Positions 51,594-63,977 of a stretch of 64,000 nucleotides of DNA are shown in pieces (the first letter of the stretch is position 1; the number at the start of each line of letters is the position of its first letter). A program made the position numbers and the translations under genes. The stretch is from positions 1,116,001 to 1,180,000 of the forward strand of contig JAMXBD010000066.1 of NCBI GenBank assembly GCA_024138025.1. The letters are read 5' to 3'. The notes beneath the pieces were generated by a model. It did not search any database and was not told the origin of the DNA. It saw nothing but the letters and a program-made list of their open reading frames with translations. Source of the stretch: Combretum micranthum (Eukaryota; Streptophyta; Magnoliopsida; Myrtales; Combretaceae).

Positions 51594-53152
51594 ATGTCGT
51601 CTGATACTAGCAATAGCGCGAATGGCAGTAACGTTAGGGTTAGAAGAAATAACAACAACAATAATGATAATGAAGGAGATGTTGTGACTAGGCAAGAATT
51701 TACATAGCTGTAAACCAAGTTTAACCGAATGCAAGAAGATATGAGAAGAATTCTAGAAAGATTGGAAGTTGGAGATAGAAGGAGTCGTAATAGATCCAAT
51801 CGTAAGAGACATTGCAGTAGTGAATCTGATGTGAATAATGAAATGATTGGGAAGCGAGGAAATAGAGATGTTAGGCATAAGGGAATTGAGAATATTAAGC
51901 TAAAAATTTTACCTTTCACTAGTAGCAATAAACTAGAGGAATTCCTATATTGGGTGCTATGGGTAGAGAAGGTATTTGAAAGCCATGAGTGGGATGAGCG
52001 CATGAAAGTAAAGATGGCATTGCTGGCATTTTCTGATTATGCTAGTCTGTGGTGGGATAAGTTACAAGTTAAGAGATGAAGGGCTGGTGAAGAAAAAGTG
52101 CGTTCATGGGCATTGGTTAAAAGATTGATGACACATAGATTTATACCAGATTATTATAAACAGGAGATGCTGATAGAGTTACAATCCTTGAGGTAAGGAA
52201 AGTAGAGTGTAGAAGAATATGCAATGGAGTTTGAAACTTTGATGGTAAGATGTGACATTAAAGAATCTTCATATGAATTTATTGCTCGGTTCTTAATGGG
52301 CTAAAGAAGGATATCACCAGTGTAGTAGAGCTCCAACACTATCAGACCCTAGAGGATGTAATTAAGTTGGTTAGTAAAATTGAGAGGCATAAGCATAGAC
52401 GGTCTTAGAAATCACATCATTATGGTAAATCAAATGAGAAGGAGGAGAAAGAGGATAGGAAAGAGAAGAACAAGGGAAAAGTGGTGGATGACAAAGCATC
52501 TAAATCAGACACAACAGCAAAAGAGCCGCGATATTAAATGTTTCAAGTGTTTAGGACATGCCCACATTGCTTCTCAATGTCCTAATAAGAAAGTAATGGT
52601 CATGAAAGAGAATTAGATTGAGAGCGAAGAAGAAGAACAGAAGAGTAGTGAGTAAAAAGAGCTAGAAAAAGAATACATTGACATGTCGAATGTTCCTTTG
52701 AGTTTGAAGGATGTAGTAATTGAGTAAGAGAATGTGATTCCAGATCAACAGACTAATCTATTTTATATTCAGTGTTTAGTGCAGGGAAAATCTTGTTTGA
52801 CTATCATTGATAGTGGCAGTTGTGCCAATATTATTTCTACTGGATTGTTATCTAAACTGGTGTTGCAGGTGGAGCAGCATCCAAATCCATATGCTCTTCA
52901 TTAGCTTAGTCATCAGGGAGCTGTCCATTTGCATAAACAGGTTTGTGTACCTCTTTCTATTGATGATTATATTGATGAATTCTTGTGTGATGTAGTCCCT
53001 ATGGATGCTACACATTTTATCCTTGAAAGACCATGGCAGTATGATCTAATAGCCACCTTTAATGGGTACAAGAATAAATATACTATTCGACAAGGGGACA
53101 AAACATACAAGCTACTACTTATGAGACCTGAGAGGTACAACAAGCAAAGATG
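51594..53152 (+). pseudogene. Ty3/gypsy gag-protease relic
   Basis: Starts at ATG 51594 (MSSDTSNSANGSN). Gag core segments include KLKILPFTSSNKLEEFLYW and ALLAFSDYASLWWDKL. A zinc knuckle CFKCLGHAHIASQC (CX2CX4HX4C, about 52537-52580) follows. The protease domain has CLTIIDSGSCANIIS with the catalytic DSG (about 52797-52840), then the characteristic DVVPMDATHFILERPWQYD (about 52990-53046). There are several in-frame stops, among them TAG at 51704 and TAA at 51710, both explainable by C-to-T change of Gln codons. After TYKLLLMRPERY the frame runs into unrelated sequence and the LTR; the rest of pol is deleted. Confidence 0.88.
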
Positions 53153-53318
53153 ATGCATATTAAGAGGATTAAAGGATTGAGAAGTTTGTTTGCATGGACT
53201 AGCCGAATGACAACTTCGAATCTAATTCCGGAAGTTCAAAGATTGAAGGGACAAGATGCGAGGTCGAATCTTCTTAAATCTGGGAGTAATGATAAGAATC
53301 AACAAGCTCAAAGTTTAT

Positions 53319-54023
53319 TGATGAAGGTCAAGTGGCGACAAAAAAAGGAGTGGAGATAAAATAACCTGCCAGCCTAGAATTAGAGAATTGCAAGCCTTGA
53401 CTACAAGACTGTGCACTGGCATGAAAGCCATCAGTGTAGGTAGTTTAGGCCGCCAACCTATAGTCAACGTTGGAAGATCATAGAATTGAAATTATTAAAG
53501 CTATCTTCAAGGCCGCCAATGTATATAATGCAGGCCACCAAAGTTAGACTAAAGGCCGCCGGTTTTAAATCAAGCATATGTGGTTCGGCCATTTCTTATG
53601 AATTTTGTAATTTTTTTAGTTTTATTTGTTTCCTTTATAATATAAACCCTAGGTTAAAAAGAGATCAATTTATCATATTGTTTCTGAGTTTTGAGAACAC
53701 CCTATGTGTGTAACTCTTTGTGGTGATTATGATTATTGAGATTTGATTCTCTTTAATTGGTGAGTTCTTATCGATTCTTGAGTAGTATAGAATTGTGGTG
53801 AACCCTGTTATTAGAATATTGTGATTCTTTTAACATCATAGTTATTTTATAGATAGTAAATTCTATTGTTCTATAATTTAATTACAACCTAGTTTAATTT
53901 TATTGTTCGTGAAACCTATCGAACAATAATTTTGTCCATATCATTCCTTATTTTCGTTGTCCTTTCATATTTTTGAAACCTTAAAAATTCATGTCAAGGT
54001 TCAACTCCCTCAAGCTCGCGTCA
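53319..54023 (+). repeat. 3' LTR of the gypsy element
   Basis: TGATGAAGGTCAAGTGGCG...CTCGCGTCA. It carries an extra GC-richer stretch with GGCCGCC words (about 53510-53565) relative to the 5' LTR. Confidence 0.85.
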
Positions 54024-55430
54024 TTTGGTGTACCACCTTACAGCTACAACAACAAGGTAAGACCTATAATTAACTCTTAATATTATGAATATGTGATAGT
54101 GAGAAGATAAGAAAAGTATGAAAATGCTAAAGAAAGGAATGAGCATATTTCAAGTTGAATTCTTACTAGAAATTAACCTTAAGAAGAAATGAACATTGCT
54201 ATGTGTTTAAAACTATGGATAAGATCATGGAATGAGAAGAAAGTTGATGTTATTGATGTTGAAAGAAGTTAAATGAAGAATTGTATCTGATAAGTTTTGA
54301 AACTCTCAAAGAAAGCATGAAGAAAATGATAGTTGCTATCAAAACAAAAAGATTTAGGCTTTCAATTTGATAAGTCATGTTTTAGCAAAGGAATGATGGA
54401 AAAAAAAAATGGGACTAAGATTGAATACAATAGTATAATATCTTTAAGATCACCAAAATTCATCCTAAAGCGTGTTTTCAATAAAAATATCAAGTTTGAT
54501 CATGATATTTTACGAACCTAGAAAAGCATGACATGAACATAAGGTCATGTTTCAACCATGCTTCTCACTAAGCCTTTAAAAACACAAAGAATTGTGTTTT
54601 CTTGAAAAGCATGGTATGTACATGACATCTTGTACCTGGCCGTGCTTCTTTCGCTCTTAAAAAGTTTTAAAAACCAAAAAAACACGATGGGAATACAAAA
54701 CCGTGTTTCACCCCGTGCTTCTTTTCTGTTTCTAAAAGCACACGATGTCATGTTTCGCCCCGTATCTCTAAAACCCCCAAAATGAAGGAAAAAATGGTAG
54801 AAGCACAACTACCCTATTTAATCGTGTACTAGAATATGAGAGATACATTTCCTCGTGTACCCGCCATTTTCTTTGCCTGTCCCTTGTTCCCTCTTCAATT
54901 CTCTTCCAAATCGAACCAAATTTAATCCAATTTCTTCCCTAGACTTAAATAACCCTCTCAGCATGATCTTAAGTAAAATGGTTTAGTCAAGGAGACTTAG
55001 ATATAACAAACAATACGAAAGGATTAAAGATAATTAATCGTGAACTAATTATAATTTCAATCATGACCAGTTTTAGGATAGTCTCAATTATCATATTAAG
55101 AATTTAAACTCGGATTAATTGAGTGTTGGTTGCTGTTTGACCGCTTACTCCAAGAGTGGCATCCTCAAACTGGTTTGCGAGTCTAATCACAACTTTAGGA
55201 TCATGTGGTACTTTAGGCGCTTAGAACCCCATGGATGTGCGGTTAAGCTCAGCGAGTAGTCGATAGAGAAATTTTCAAGATCAGGTGGCTAACTAGGAGC
55301 AGGTACGAAGTTGTAACGAGTTATACGACGTTATAGGATCCCGTATAAAGAGTTATAATAGACCATGCTCGTTGGTGGCAGCCTATAAGGAGAAGAACTG
55401 AACGAGACTATTTTTTTTTATTTTCTTTCC
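54024..55430 (+). repeat. Second part of a long LTR-like sequence
   Basis: Probable continuation of 50028-50777. It has the palindrome cluster (54500-54870) and then a GC-richer zone (55120-55400) with ACGAGTTATACGACG-like phrases. No coding frame. The right limit is unknown; 55430 is only where the character of the sequence changes. Confidence 0.35.
54500..54870. repeat. Cluster of imperfect palindromes, GAAAAGCATG...CATGCTTC type
   Basis: About five units. Left arms are GAAAAGCATGACATG (54522), GAAAAGCATGGTATG (54604) and AAAACACGATGGG (54679); right arms are CCATGCTTCTC (54558), CCGTGCTTCTTTC (54643), CCGTGTTTCACC (54702) and CGTGCTTCTTTT (54715). Same design as 18905-19395. Confidence 0.6.
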
Positions 55431-58007
55431 AGTAAGTTATAGGAACTTGTCGAACCCACTTCTTCGGTGTATGATCTGCTAAAGGAACCCTATCAATTTT
55501 TTTAACGGGAGTCTTGAATACTCTTGTGCGTATTGTATTTTTTGGATGCTGGGAATGAAATTACATTAGGAATACTCAAGAGAGAGAGAGGGGGAATTGA
55601 GTATTCACCCTAAAAGCCCAAATAGTTAATTTTTAATTTAACAAGTAAAAAAATAATGTAATTTGTAGCAGATAGATGACAATAGATATATTGTGCAATT
55701 AAAGAGATAGAGATAGAAAGAATCAAACAAATATTTCAATGTGGAGTTTGGCCCCCTTCCTACTTTCCACGGCCTACCAAATGCTACAATCCATGTCTTC
55801 ATCACCACTTGTATTAGTTTTAGAAATTATCCAAAGATGAGTAATTGCACCATTCAGGAAATAAAATATTTCCTCTCTCTCTAAATGCTCTTAAATTAAT
55901 AGCAATAAATAAGAACAAAACACTAAAGTGCATTTCTCTCTCTTTATGATTTGCAAAATAATATACAAGTAAACAAGAAAAATAAATATTTGTTTGATCG
56001 CAATAAAGAGCTTGTAAATTATTTTTGCACTTTGTTCTTCTCTCTTCCATTAACACCACACTTTGGTCTCCTAGGACTTGAATATATATAGCCTTCAAAA
56101 TCCAAAAGTCTGTTAAAGACAATGTCTATGAGTAGCTAAGCATTTAATGCGCTTCAATGGCTCTTTTATTGTCACATCAGCTTTAGTATTTAAGTCGTCA
56201 CACCTCACATGCTTGTTGCGCCTTAGTGTATCGCGCCCTAACTTTGCCCTCGATAGCCTTCTCATACGCGTGCTTTTTCTAGCCCCAAATTTGAATTGTT
56301 GCGCCCTAAGTCTTCATCACGTCAAGCCCTTGACGTGACCCATGACCAATACTGTGAGACTTTTATCTTTGTCAAGCCTTGGTTTTGAACTGGTTGCGCC
56401 TTAATCTCTTTATCCTGTCGAGCCCTCAATGTGACTAGTGGCAAGTATGTTCATTTCATTAACTTGTCAGGCATCAGACTAGAATTTTTCACACCTTGAT
56501 CACTTGGCTTGTCTAGGCCATGAATTTGAGCTTGTCGAGCTTTGACCTTAGCTTTGTCATGCCTTGATCACTTGATTTTGGCTTGCCCTCGAAAACTCTT
56601 ATTTCTGCTAAAACTTGTAGAAAACCCCACAATATGCACATGTACATATTTGACTAATTAAGTGTAGTTTACATCAAATAAATAGTTGATCTATGCATTA
56701 TATTGTCTCATCAAAATCTATATTGAACATATAAGTTCACTAGGGAATATTTGGTTGTTGACTTAAATTTAATCAAACTTAATTATTGTTTGTTGCCTTA
56801 GCTTAGGCATGCATGACATACATGCATGTGTTTAATTATTGTGTACTAGACCGCGTTGCTCACTTTTCGATATTTTAGGTAATGACAAGAGTTCGCATGT
56901 TGAACTCCACTATGATTCTATGGCTTTCGAGACCGGTGAGTATGGAGAGTGATTCTGACAAATTGAGATTTAAATGAAACTTTGGAAAGATTATTTAAAT
57001 ATCTATTATGATTTCAATAGATCGCTATAAGCACTTAACTATTTTACTATTTTTGGTCCGAGTGCCAAACTTGTATTCGGCTTGAGCCTAACTCCCCTTT
57101 TATGGTTGTTATCTTAAATTGTTTTAAACTTCAAATTTCTCGTTTCACTCTCTTCCTTAAGGCACTTATATATTTTTTGATATAATGGTACCTAACTTTT
57201 GGGTAAATCATATTTCGACTCATTATGGTTTTACTAAAAAGCCTAATCATGATTTCACAACTAAAATATGATTAGCAAACTCACCTAGTCATTGAAAGCT
57301 TTGCACATGTCGCTTGGAAGCATTGTGTGCATCAAAACAACCACACCCTTAAGCACCTTAAGGGTTAGGTCATTTAAGAATACCAGATAAATAAGCATCA
57401 AAATTCAAAAATCCAATAAAAACATGAAATTTAGAGAAAAAGATTAGAGGCACGCTTTGAATATTATTATGAAATGACAAAACCCGAATACTTGACCTTA
57501 AAGCATACAATTGATATCAAAACCTTAAAATTTGCTAAAAAAGAAAAAGACTAAAAATCCCCTATCATAAACAAAATAAAATGATAACGAAAATGCCATA
57601 GATGGCACTATAACCCCCAAACTCCTACTAAAAGTCATTACATTCCAAAAACATTTTGAAAAATAGTAAAAACACGATTTTGAAAGTCTAAACAACAGAA
57701 TTTGGTCAAAAACTAACATACATCGGGAGGAAAACTGATGAGTTTTGGACCTTTTCCTGTTTTACTGGACGACACCCTAAAAACACAAAATTTCAACTTC
57801 TCGAAAGTCTAAAATTATCAAACCACCAGTGATAATTTTTTTCCCTTCTTTGCAAAAAAAGCATTCACAAATACTTCACCTACGTTACTTTTCTTTCCTT
57901 TTCATCTTCTCAAACTCTGCAAGTTCCACATTTTTATTTTATTTTCCTATTTTTTAATGTCAAGATGAAATTAAAAATGAGGATAATAAAAAAAATACTT
58001 TTTTATA
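55431..58007. other. No gene; GC-richer degenerate repeats at 56210-56600
   Basis: An AG repeat lies at 55581-55594. GTTGCGCC(T/C)TAA recurs near 56216, 56299 and 56393, with GTCAAGCC or GTCGAGCC words between, forming a loose repeat of about 80-95 bases. The minus strand has a GGCTATATATATTC element (about 56083-56096). The region may be a minus-strand LTR, but no ends are defined. Confidence 0.35.
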
Positions 58008-58280
58008 GGGAAAATTACATTAAAAAATCAATATTTCAAATGACTCAAAAAATATATAAATGTTTTAAGTTGGTGACAAACAAAGGAGACAAGGAAATTC
58101 TTTATTTGCACCACTTTATATAATGTTTATTTTCATTTTTAACCATTTAAAACATTAATCCCTTATTTAATCTACTTTGTGAAATATTGATACGTTCGTT
58201 TTATTTTTTTAACAACTGAAAAACGTTGATGACTTATTTAATATTACTCTCAAATGTTGAAACTTCCAATATAATTTACT
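58008..58280. mobile_element. MITE, family C, copy 2
   Basis: Starts GGGAAAATTACATTAAAAAA. It contains TTTTTAACCATTTAAAACAT and a CACTTTATA-AATG phrase like those in the copies at 11356 and 61642. Boundaries approximate. Confidence 0.4.
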
Positions 58281-58613
58281 TGAATATCATAAGCTTTGCT
58301 AATGATTTTGCAAACACTTTGCTATAGGTTTTTTATAAGTTTTGCATATAGAAAAAGCTATAATATTGAAAACACATGCACAAATATAACTTTTTAAATA
58401 TCATATATAAATTTAATATCTATCCAACGAAAAAAATAAAAAAAAAAAGATGTATAGATTCCACCTTTTAAGTTATATGAAGTGCAAGTTTTAGTGTGAC
58501 TCTAGTTAGAATGTTATAAGGAAAAATTTGAATTCATAATTCAAAAAATTGTATCTTATATGATAGAACAATAGGGTGCAAATAAGGTCTTATATTTTAC
58601 CCATCTTATACTT
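58281..58613. other. No feature recognised
   Basis: AT-rich sequence only. Confidence 0.4.
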
Positions 58614-59470
58614 TAGACATTGTCATAGGTTGGTTCGAGTCCAAAACCAGATCGAAACTGTAGGTTCCCAGTTCTAAAATTGGTGGAACCAAAACCAAAC
58701 CCATGGGAGTCAGTCCAGTTCCCACAGTTTGGTTCCGGTTCTTCTAGAATTGAAAATCGTAAAATTAAAAAAATATATAAATTCGATTAAATAACTTTTC
58801 TTAATTAAGTAAGAAAAAAATGAAAAACAAACTTTTAACTTGAAATAATATAGAGCATAATAATAATTGTTTATAGTTTATTAGTTAAAATAAATTTCCA
58901 ATTATATATTTATTTATATACAATCATATGCAATTTTTTAATTGTCATGTTAGTAATGTAATACTATAAAATATTCAATATGCAAATAAGTCTCACATTG
59001 ATAAGAAAGAAAAAACCACTTTAATTGGAATTCTATATAAACTCAACAACATAAGATTTCGAGGCAAAAAAAAAAAAAAACAAGATTTTAAATATATTTA
59101 TTACTTATGTTGTTAATAAAACACATTAAATGTTGTGAATAAAAAATAAATTTTTACCAATTTAAGTGAAAACATTTATTTTTTTAATTATAATTTTATT
59201 TTATTCTTTTTTACTTTATTTTTTCTATTTTGTGGCATGGGACCGTAGGAACCACTGGTTCAGCTGATATTTGAACCATGGGAATTGTTGGTTCAACCGA
59301 TATTTGAACCGACGATTCCAAAACCCTCGGATCAGGCAATTTTAGAGGGTGGAACAGGTAGATTATTAACCAGTTTGAACCTATCATCCCACAACCAGTT
59401 CCCGATTCAAAAACTACCGGTGATTGATCAAGTCGGTTCTCGGTTCAGAAGCGACTTGAAATGATGTCTA
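58614..59470. mobile_element. hAT-type non-autonomous element, family A, full length
   Basis: Starts TAGACATTGTCATAGG and ends TTGAAATGATGTCTA, imperfect inverted repeats. Both subterminal zones are full of GGTTCC, GAACCG and GGTTCGAG words around an AT-rich middle. Flanks TTATACTT and CTCTATTT agree at only 5 of 8. The copy at 1-344 is its relative. No coding capacity. Confidence 0.65.
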
Positions 59471-59546
59471 CTCTATTTGCTTACTGTATTAGGCGTAACG
59501 GTTTGTTGTATTCCAACCATATATTTTAATTTTAAAAAAAATTTAG

Positions 59547-59577
<31 letters not shown>

Positions 59578-60274
59578 GCTAATCAATTAAAAGAAGCATA
59601 TTTTTTAACTTGGAGTGTATGCATAAAAGTAAAACTCCTTTAACCAATCAGAAGAAAAAAAAAAAAAAAACCTGCAATTTCATGCGACGAAATTATAGTT
59701 ACGCGATTTTATTTCAGTACATCCACCACGGGTTTACCAATTAAGCTCTGCTTAAATCAATAAGTAAAGACATTCCAGATATTTTGTTTGAAAACCGACT
59801 GGAATAGATATTTTCATATAGGAAGATTCAATATATAATTCTTGAAAATGAAATTTGTAATATATGTGTGATGAGAAATTGTTTGCCGGTTAATATCCGT
59901 GTCTGGCTGGAACCTAATTGCAGCAAGCCACAAGGTCCTACGTTGCAACTCTTAATAAATGCAGAAGTTCGCAAAAAATTATCGGAAAAATATTCAATGA
60001 ATGATGGTACACATCACTTAAGTAATGATCAATTGTAATTTAATACATAAATAAAATACTAGATAGTTTTAAAGTTATTATCACTTATTCATTCTCATAT
60101 TAAGAAATCATCAATAATTATTCTTTTTTTATGCCATTTTTAAAATTACTATCACTTACACGGTTTCATATTAAAAATTATTATTAATTATTATTTTTTT
60201 TTTTTTGGCCATTGCAATTGAAAGAGAGAAATCAAATTTAGAACCCTTCATAGAGAGATAAAAAAAATGATACT
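59471..60274. other. No feature recognised
   Basis: Contains a TA repeat (59551-59574) and homopolymer runs near 59655 and 60190. No frame of interest. Confidence 0.4.
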
Positions 60275-60499
60275 AGGATCTATTTGTTTAGCTTTTTTAG
60301 ACAGATACAAGCACTTTTTTATAACCAATTGTTTATTAAGAAATATATATATATATATATATAGATAAAATAATGTTGACAGTTCTCATGAAAAAATCAA
60401 ATAGATCAAGTATAGATAAAATATAAATATAAATCAGATATATTTATAAATATTATTTTAATACTAATACAGATATAGATGTAAAATAAACCATCCAAA
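60275..60499. mobile_element. Small MITE, family B, copy 4
   Basis: GGATCTATTTGTTTAGC start, AATAAACCATCC end. The core CAATTGTTTATTAAGAAATA matches the inverse of copy 2. It contains a TA repeat and repeated ATAGATAAAATA words. Confidence 0.5.
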
Positions 60500-60687
60500 A
60501 AATTATGAGATTATGGAATATTAATAATTATTTACTATATAGCCGGAGGTAAGACCCAGACCCCTGTCCATGTTATGAGTCCAGATAAAGTGGACTTTTA
60601 ACCGTCTCAATGCAGCTTAATGTCGGCCCAATCGAACGACGGCCTCCCAAATAAGGAATTCAAATCATTGATGCTGACTATTACAAA
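60500..60687. other. Short GC-richer segment
   Basis: 60540-60665 is richer in G and C than its surroundings (CCGGAGGTAAGACCCAGACC). It lies between two MITEs and is unidentified. Confidence 0.35.
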
Positions 60688-61390
60688 AGGGGTGTTCATG
60701 GATCGGATGGCTCTATTTTCTTAAACCTAGTCATAATGATCGGTTTTCTAATATGTTGATCTTTAATCGATCCATTATAAGCAGTTAATCATCTTAACGA
60801 TTAATGGTTTTATTCGTTTAATTTATTCGGTTTTCAATTTTTAACTATTTAGCATAATAGTTTTAAAAAATTAAATTGATAATTTTAATAAACCTTATTT
60901 TTAGCCTTTATCATAGAGTTTTTCTTTAAAATATTATATATATTACAAGAGCTAAAAAAAATCAAATTAAGGAAAAGGGAAAAAACAAACCTTTGGATGT
61001 ATCATTATCAATAAAATAAAATAAAATCAAATCAAATCAATTGCCACATTAACTTCATCAAACATAAGACAATAGTATTTTAATCGAAATCCAAGGAATA
61101 TTAACATAGGTAAAATATATATATATATATCATATGTGTATATATAAATTTTAAAAAAATAATTATATGTATATGTAAATTAAATATATAATATATTTAT
61201 AAATATTGAAACGGTTAACCGTTAACTATCAGTTTTTTATGATTACAAACCGAAATGGAAACCGAAAATCTAAAAAATAAAAATCGTAATCCTAAACTGA
61301 AACCAACAAACCAATTAACTATATTTTTCAAATTGATATTACGATTTCGGTTCTATTTTTCAGTTTGATCGACTTTTTTACACACCTCTA
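60688..61390. mobile_element. hAT MITE, relative of the 4.4-kb hAT transposon
   Basis: Starts AGGGGTGTTCATGGATCGG and ends TTTTTTACACACCTCTA, inverted repeats of the same type as the transposon at 31989-36394. Subterminal phrases are shared: AATTTTTAACTATTTAGCATAA here and TTTTTAACTATTTAACATAA at about 32141, plus GATCCATTAT and AGTTAATCATC-like words. It has no transposase and is probably a deletion derivative. Confidence 0.65.
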
Positions 61391-61641
61391 AACACGAGGG
61401 AAAAGGGAGAGGTCCCAGAGGAATAACGGCAAAGAAAATAAATGGGATGAAAAATGTCTCCATGGAGAGTGGAGCTGGAGAGAAACGAACTAAGGAAGAA
61501 ATAATTTTATGGCACCCAGCATATTTTATTTTTCTCAAAAGTGGAGAGATAAGAAAAAGTATGGAAAATGATTGAATCCTCCACTATATTCTCTCACTTC
61601 TTTTTTTTTTTATCTTATGCTTTTCTTTTTTTTTTCTTTTT
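61391..61641. other. No feature recognised
   Basis: Purine-rich stretch followed by T-rich sequence. Confidence 0.4.
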
Positions 61642-61998
61642 AAATTATACTAAGATGTATCAACATTTGTGATAAGTTATATGGTACTAATGTTTTGAGT
61701 AGTTAAAAAAAATAAATATTTAAGGTTAAATTCATTTAAGGCATCAATGTTTTGAGTAGTTAAACGTTTTGTAAAGTAAATTGAATAAGGTATCTATAAT
61801 TGACAATTAAGGAAAAATTAGAGAAAGTTAGTTGAAAACTAATATAAATATTGATACTTCAAATGAATTTTGCAAGCCCTTGATATCTCATCTAGTTCAC
61901 TTCATAAAATGTTTTATTTCTCTTTTTAACCACTCAAAATATTGATACTTTAAATGATTTTACCTCCAAACTTTGATCTCTTCTGGTATAATTTATCA
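61642..61998. mobile_element. MITE, family C, copy 3
   Basis: AAATTATACTAAGATGTATC at the left and TCTGGTATAATTTATC at the right form inverted repeats. Inside, ATGTTTTGAGTAGTTAAA occurs twice, and a right-hand inverse form TTTTTAACCACTCAAAATAT is present, as in the copies at 11356 and 58008. Confidence 0.5.
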
Positions 61999-63745
61999 TT
62001 TTCTTTTTCATGGTATCTACTGTATTTATCTTCAATAAACATTTTTCTTTTCATTTTAATTCCCTTAAGCACACAGGGAAAAAAAATCTAATTTCTTTCT
62101 AATTATTTTTCTTTACTAGTAGCTTTTTTTTTTTTTTAAATAAAGTTTTACTGCTAGTTCAATTGTGCTTCAATTTGGGCTGCTGTAAAAACTTGCCAAC
62201 CGTGTGAGGAGTAGATATGTTAAATGAAATAAGAGTACTTCCACCCAAAGTTAGCTTCGCAGATTTTAATAAAATTATTTTAATAAAATTTTGAATTATA
62301 CAGAATAAGCCCACCAACTTCACATAATGAGTCAAATGAACAAGTGTGCTATGTTTATCACATTTATTTGAAAACTTTTCGCCACCTGGCTTAATGGGAT
62401 GGAATATGACTAATTTAGTGTAGATTTATGTTATTACAATGCTTAATTGGCAGGGAATAGTTTGGGATTTAAGTTAATCACACTACATGTTCATTTTGTC
62501 AATTTTAGATTCTAGAAAATAAGTCCCATCCGAGCACTTAAATAAATAATAAACCCTTATTGGAAAAAGGAGAGAATGAAATAAAATGAGAGCACCAAGA
62601 AGTAGTTTAAAATACTCTCTAATATTGGAGCCTAAGTTTTACAATCAAGATATTCACACGTAAATAACAATTTTCTATTCCCTGCCTATTTTACTCAAGA
62701 AAATAAACGGGTCATTAGGGTTTCATTACAAAATCAGCTTAATTGCATCCTCTTAATAACTTAAGGAGCCCTATATATGTATTAGGCTTTTCTACTAAAA
62801 TATAAATATATAGTTAAATTCGTGATGACAAAATGTTTTTTTTGAAGTTTCTGAAATAATTTAAAAAACGCGAGGGAAAATAAGTTGAATAATCCATGAA
62901 AATGCATCTATGTGATTTAATGTTAATAATTTTAGAAAGCTTGTTTGTATAATCCATTTTTATTTTTAGTTTTAAATGTATGAACCAAACAATCTGAGAT
63001 ATCAAAAGTTGGGATGAAAGTATGGAAAGTGTGTATTTTTAAATTTCGATAATCTAGTGTCTAAATTTTTTAAAATTTCCAATTTGGTACTTTTTTATTT
63101 AATTTGATTTATTTTTGGATTATTTTAATATTTGATCACGTATTAATTTAAAAAATTATTTTTTTTATTTTTCTCAATTACTAAATTATTTTAAAATAAC
63201 AAAAAAAATTACGCTACCTATTTCCAACAGGCAACAAGCATATTTTTCATGCAATATGTGATTGTAACCAAGTTTATATCATTGAGAAATTTATAAGATA
63301 ATATTTTTATTCGAAAATAATATCTAGTACATATCTCTAACCATCTAATGGATAAAATTTAATGCGATCATAATTTGCAAAACCTATTCTCATTTCGTTT
63401 TGAAACGCAAGATTTGACTTGTCTAATGAAAAACTCTTATATAATATAATATTTTCTATGTTTTTGGTTCTATTCTTTCATTGATTTTTTAAATTTTGTG
63501 ATCATGTGCTGGCTATAAGGCGAGCAGGTAACCTATTATGGGGTATCCACTTGTACCTTACCTAGTCAAGTAAGTTTTCTATAAATATTAGTGGTCATAT
63601 GGTACTTTTTTTGTATAAATTTTTTGGAACCTATTTTTATAAGGTAAGATATAGGTATGGAGTCTTCATACCCTATACTTACCCCATAACATATACTCCA
63701 ATGAGATGCAATAATTTGGATCAGGTTCATTATTCATATAGGTAA
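61999..63745. other. No feature recognised
   Basis: AT-rich non-repetitive sequence. Short open frames have no motif. One TCTAGTGTCTAAATTTT / CCAATTTGGTAC phrase near 63052-63090 may be a remnant of a family D-type MITE. Confidence 0.4.
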
Positions 63746-63963
63746 TGTAATATCCCTCAAATATAAGATAGTGGAATTTTAATCATCGAGACACTTTTTG
63801 GTACAATAGCTTAGAGTTCATAAAAACTTTAAAGTAAAGCATGTTTAGTGAAAAATACCCTTAGGATGTGTGACTTTTTGGGAAGCAGGCACTAAGAAAA
63901 AAACCATTCAACATTTTGCTAAAGTAGACAATAGCTCATTGGACCAAGTGTTGAATTGTTATA
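63746..63963 (+). repeat. 5' LTR of a retrotransposon leaving the window
   Basis: TGTAATATCCC...TTGTTATA, 218 bp, the gypsy-type TGTAACxxCCC...GTTACA ends after decay. It is followed at once by a primer site. The element body lies beyond the window. Confidence 0.55.
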
Positions 63964-63965
63964 GA

Positions 63966-63977
63966 CGGTATCAGAGC
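63966..63977 (+). other. Primer-binding site at the window edge
   Basis: CGGTATCAGAGC matches the tRNA-iMet primer site at 11 of 12 positions. It lies two bases after the LTR. Confidence 0.7.

Larger units (their letters stand above)
50778..54023 (+). mobile_element. Ty3/gypsy element: two LTRs with gag-protease only
   Basis: LTRs of 680 and 705 bp flank a 1.86-kb interior that encodes gag and protease-like relics but no reverse transcriptase, RNase H or integrase. A decayed tRNA-iMet primer site follows the 5' LTR. No matching 5-bp target duplication is visible (TCAAT left, TTTGG right). The 3' LTR is followed by TTTGGTGTACCACC, which could itself be a decayed primer site, so this may also be part of a tandem LTR structure. 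Confidence 0.82.

Noticed and set aside
51569..52003. 144-codon minus-strand frame, the second longest in the window
   Set aside because: It is the shadow of the gag relic on the opposite strand; the plus strand carries the gag core, zinc knuckle and protease blocks in order.
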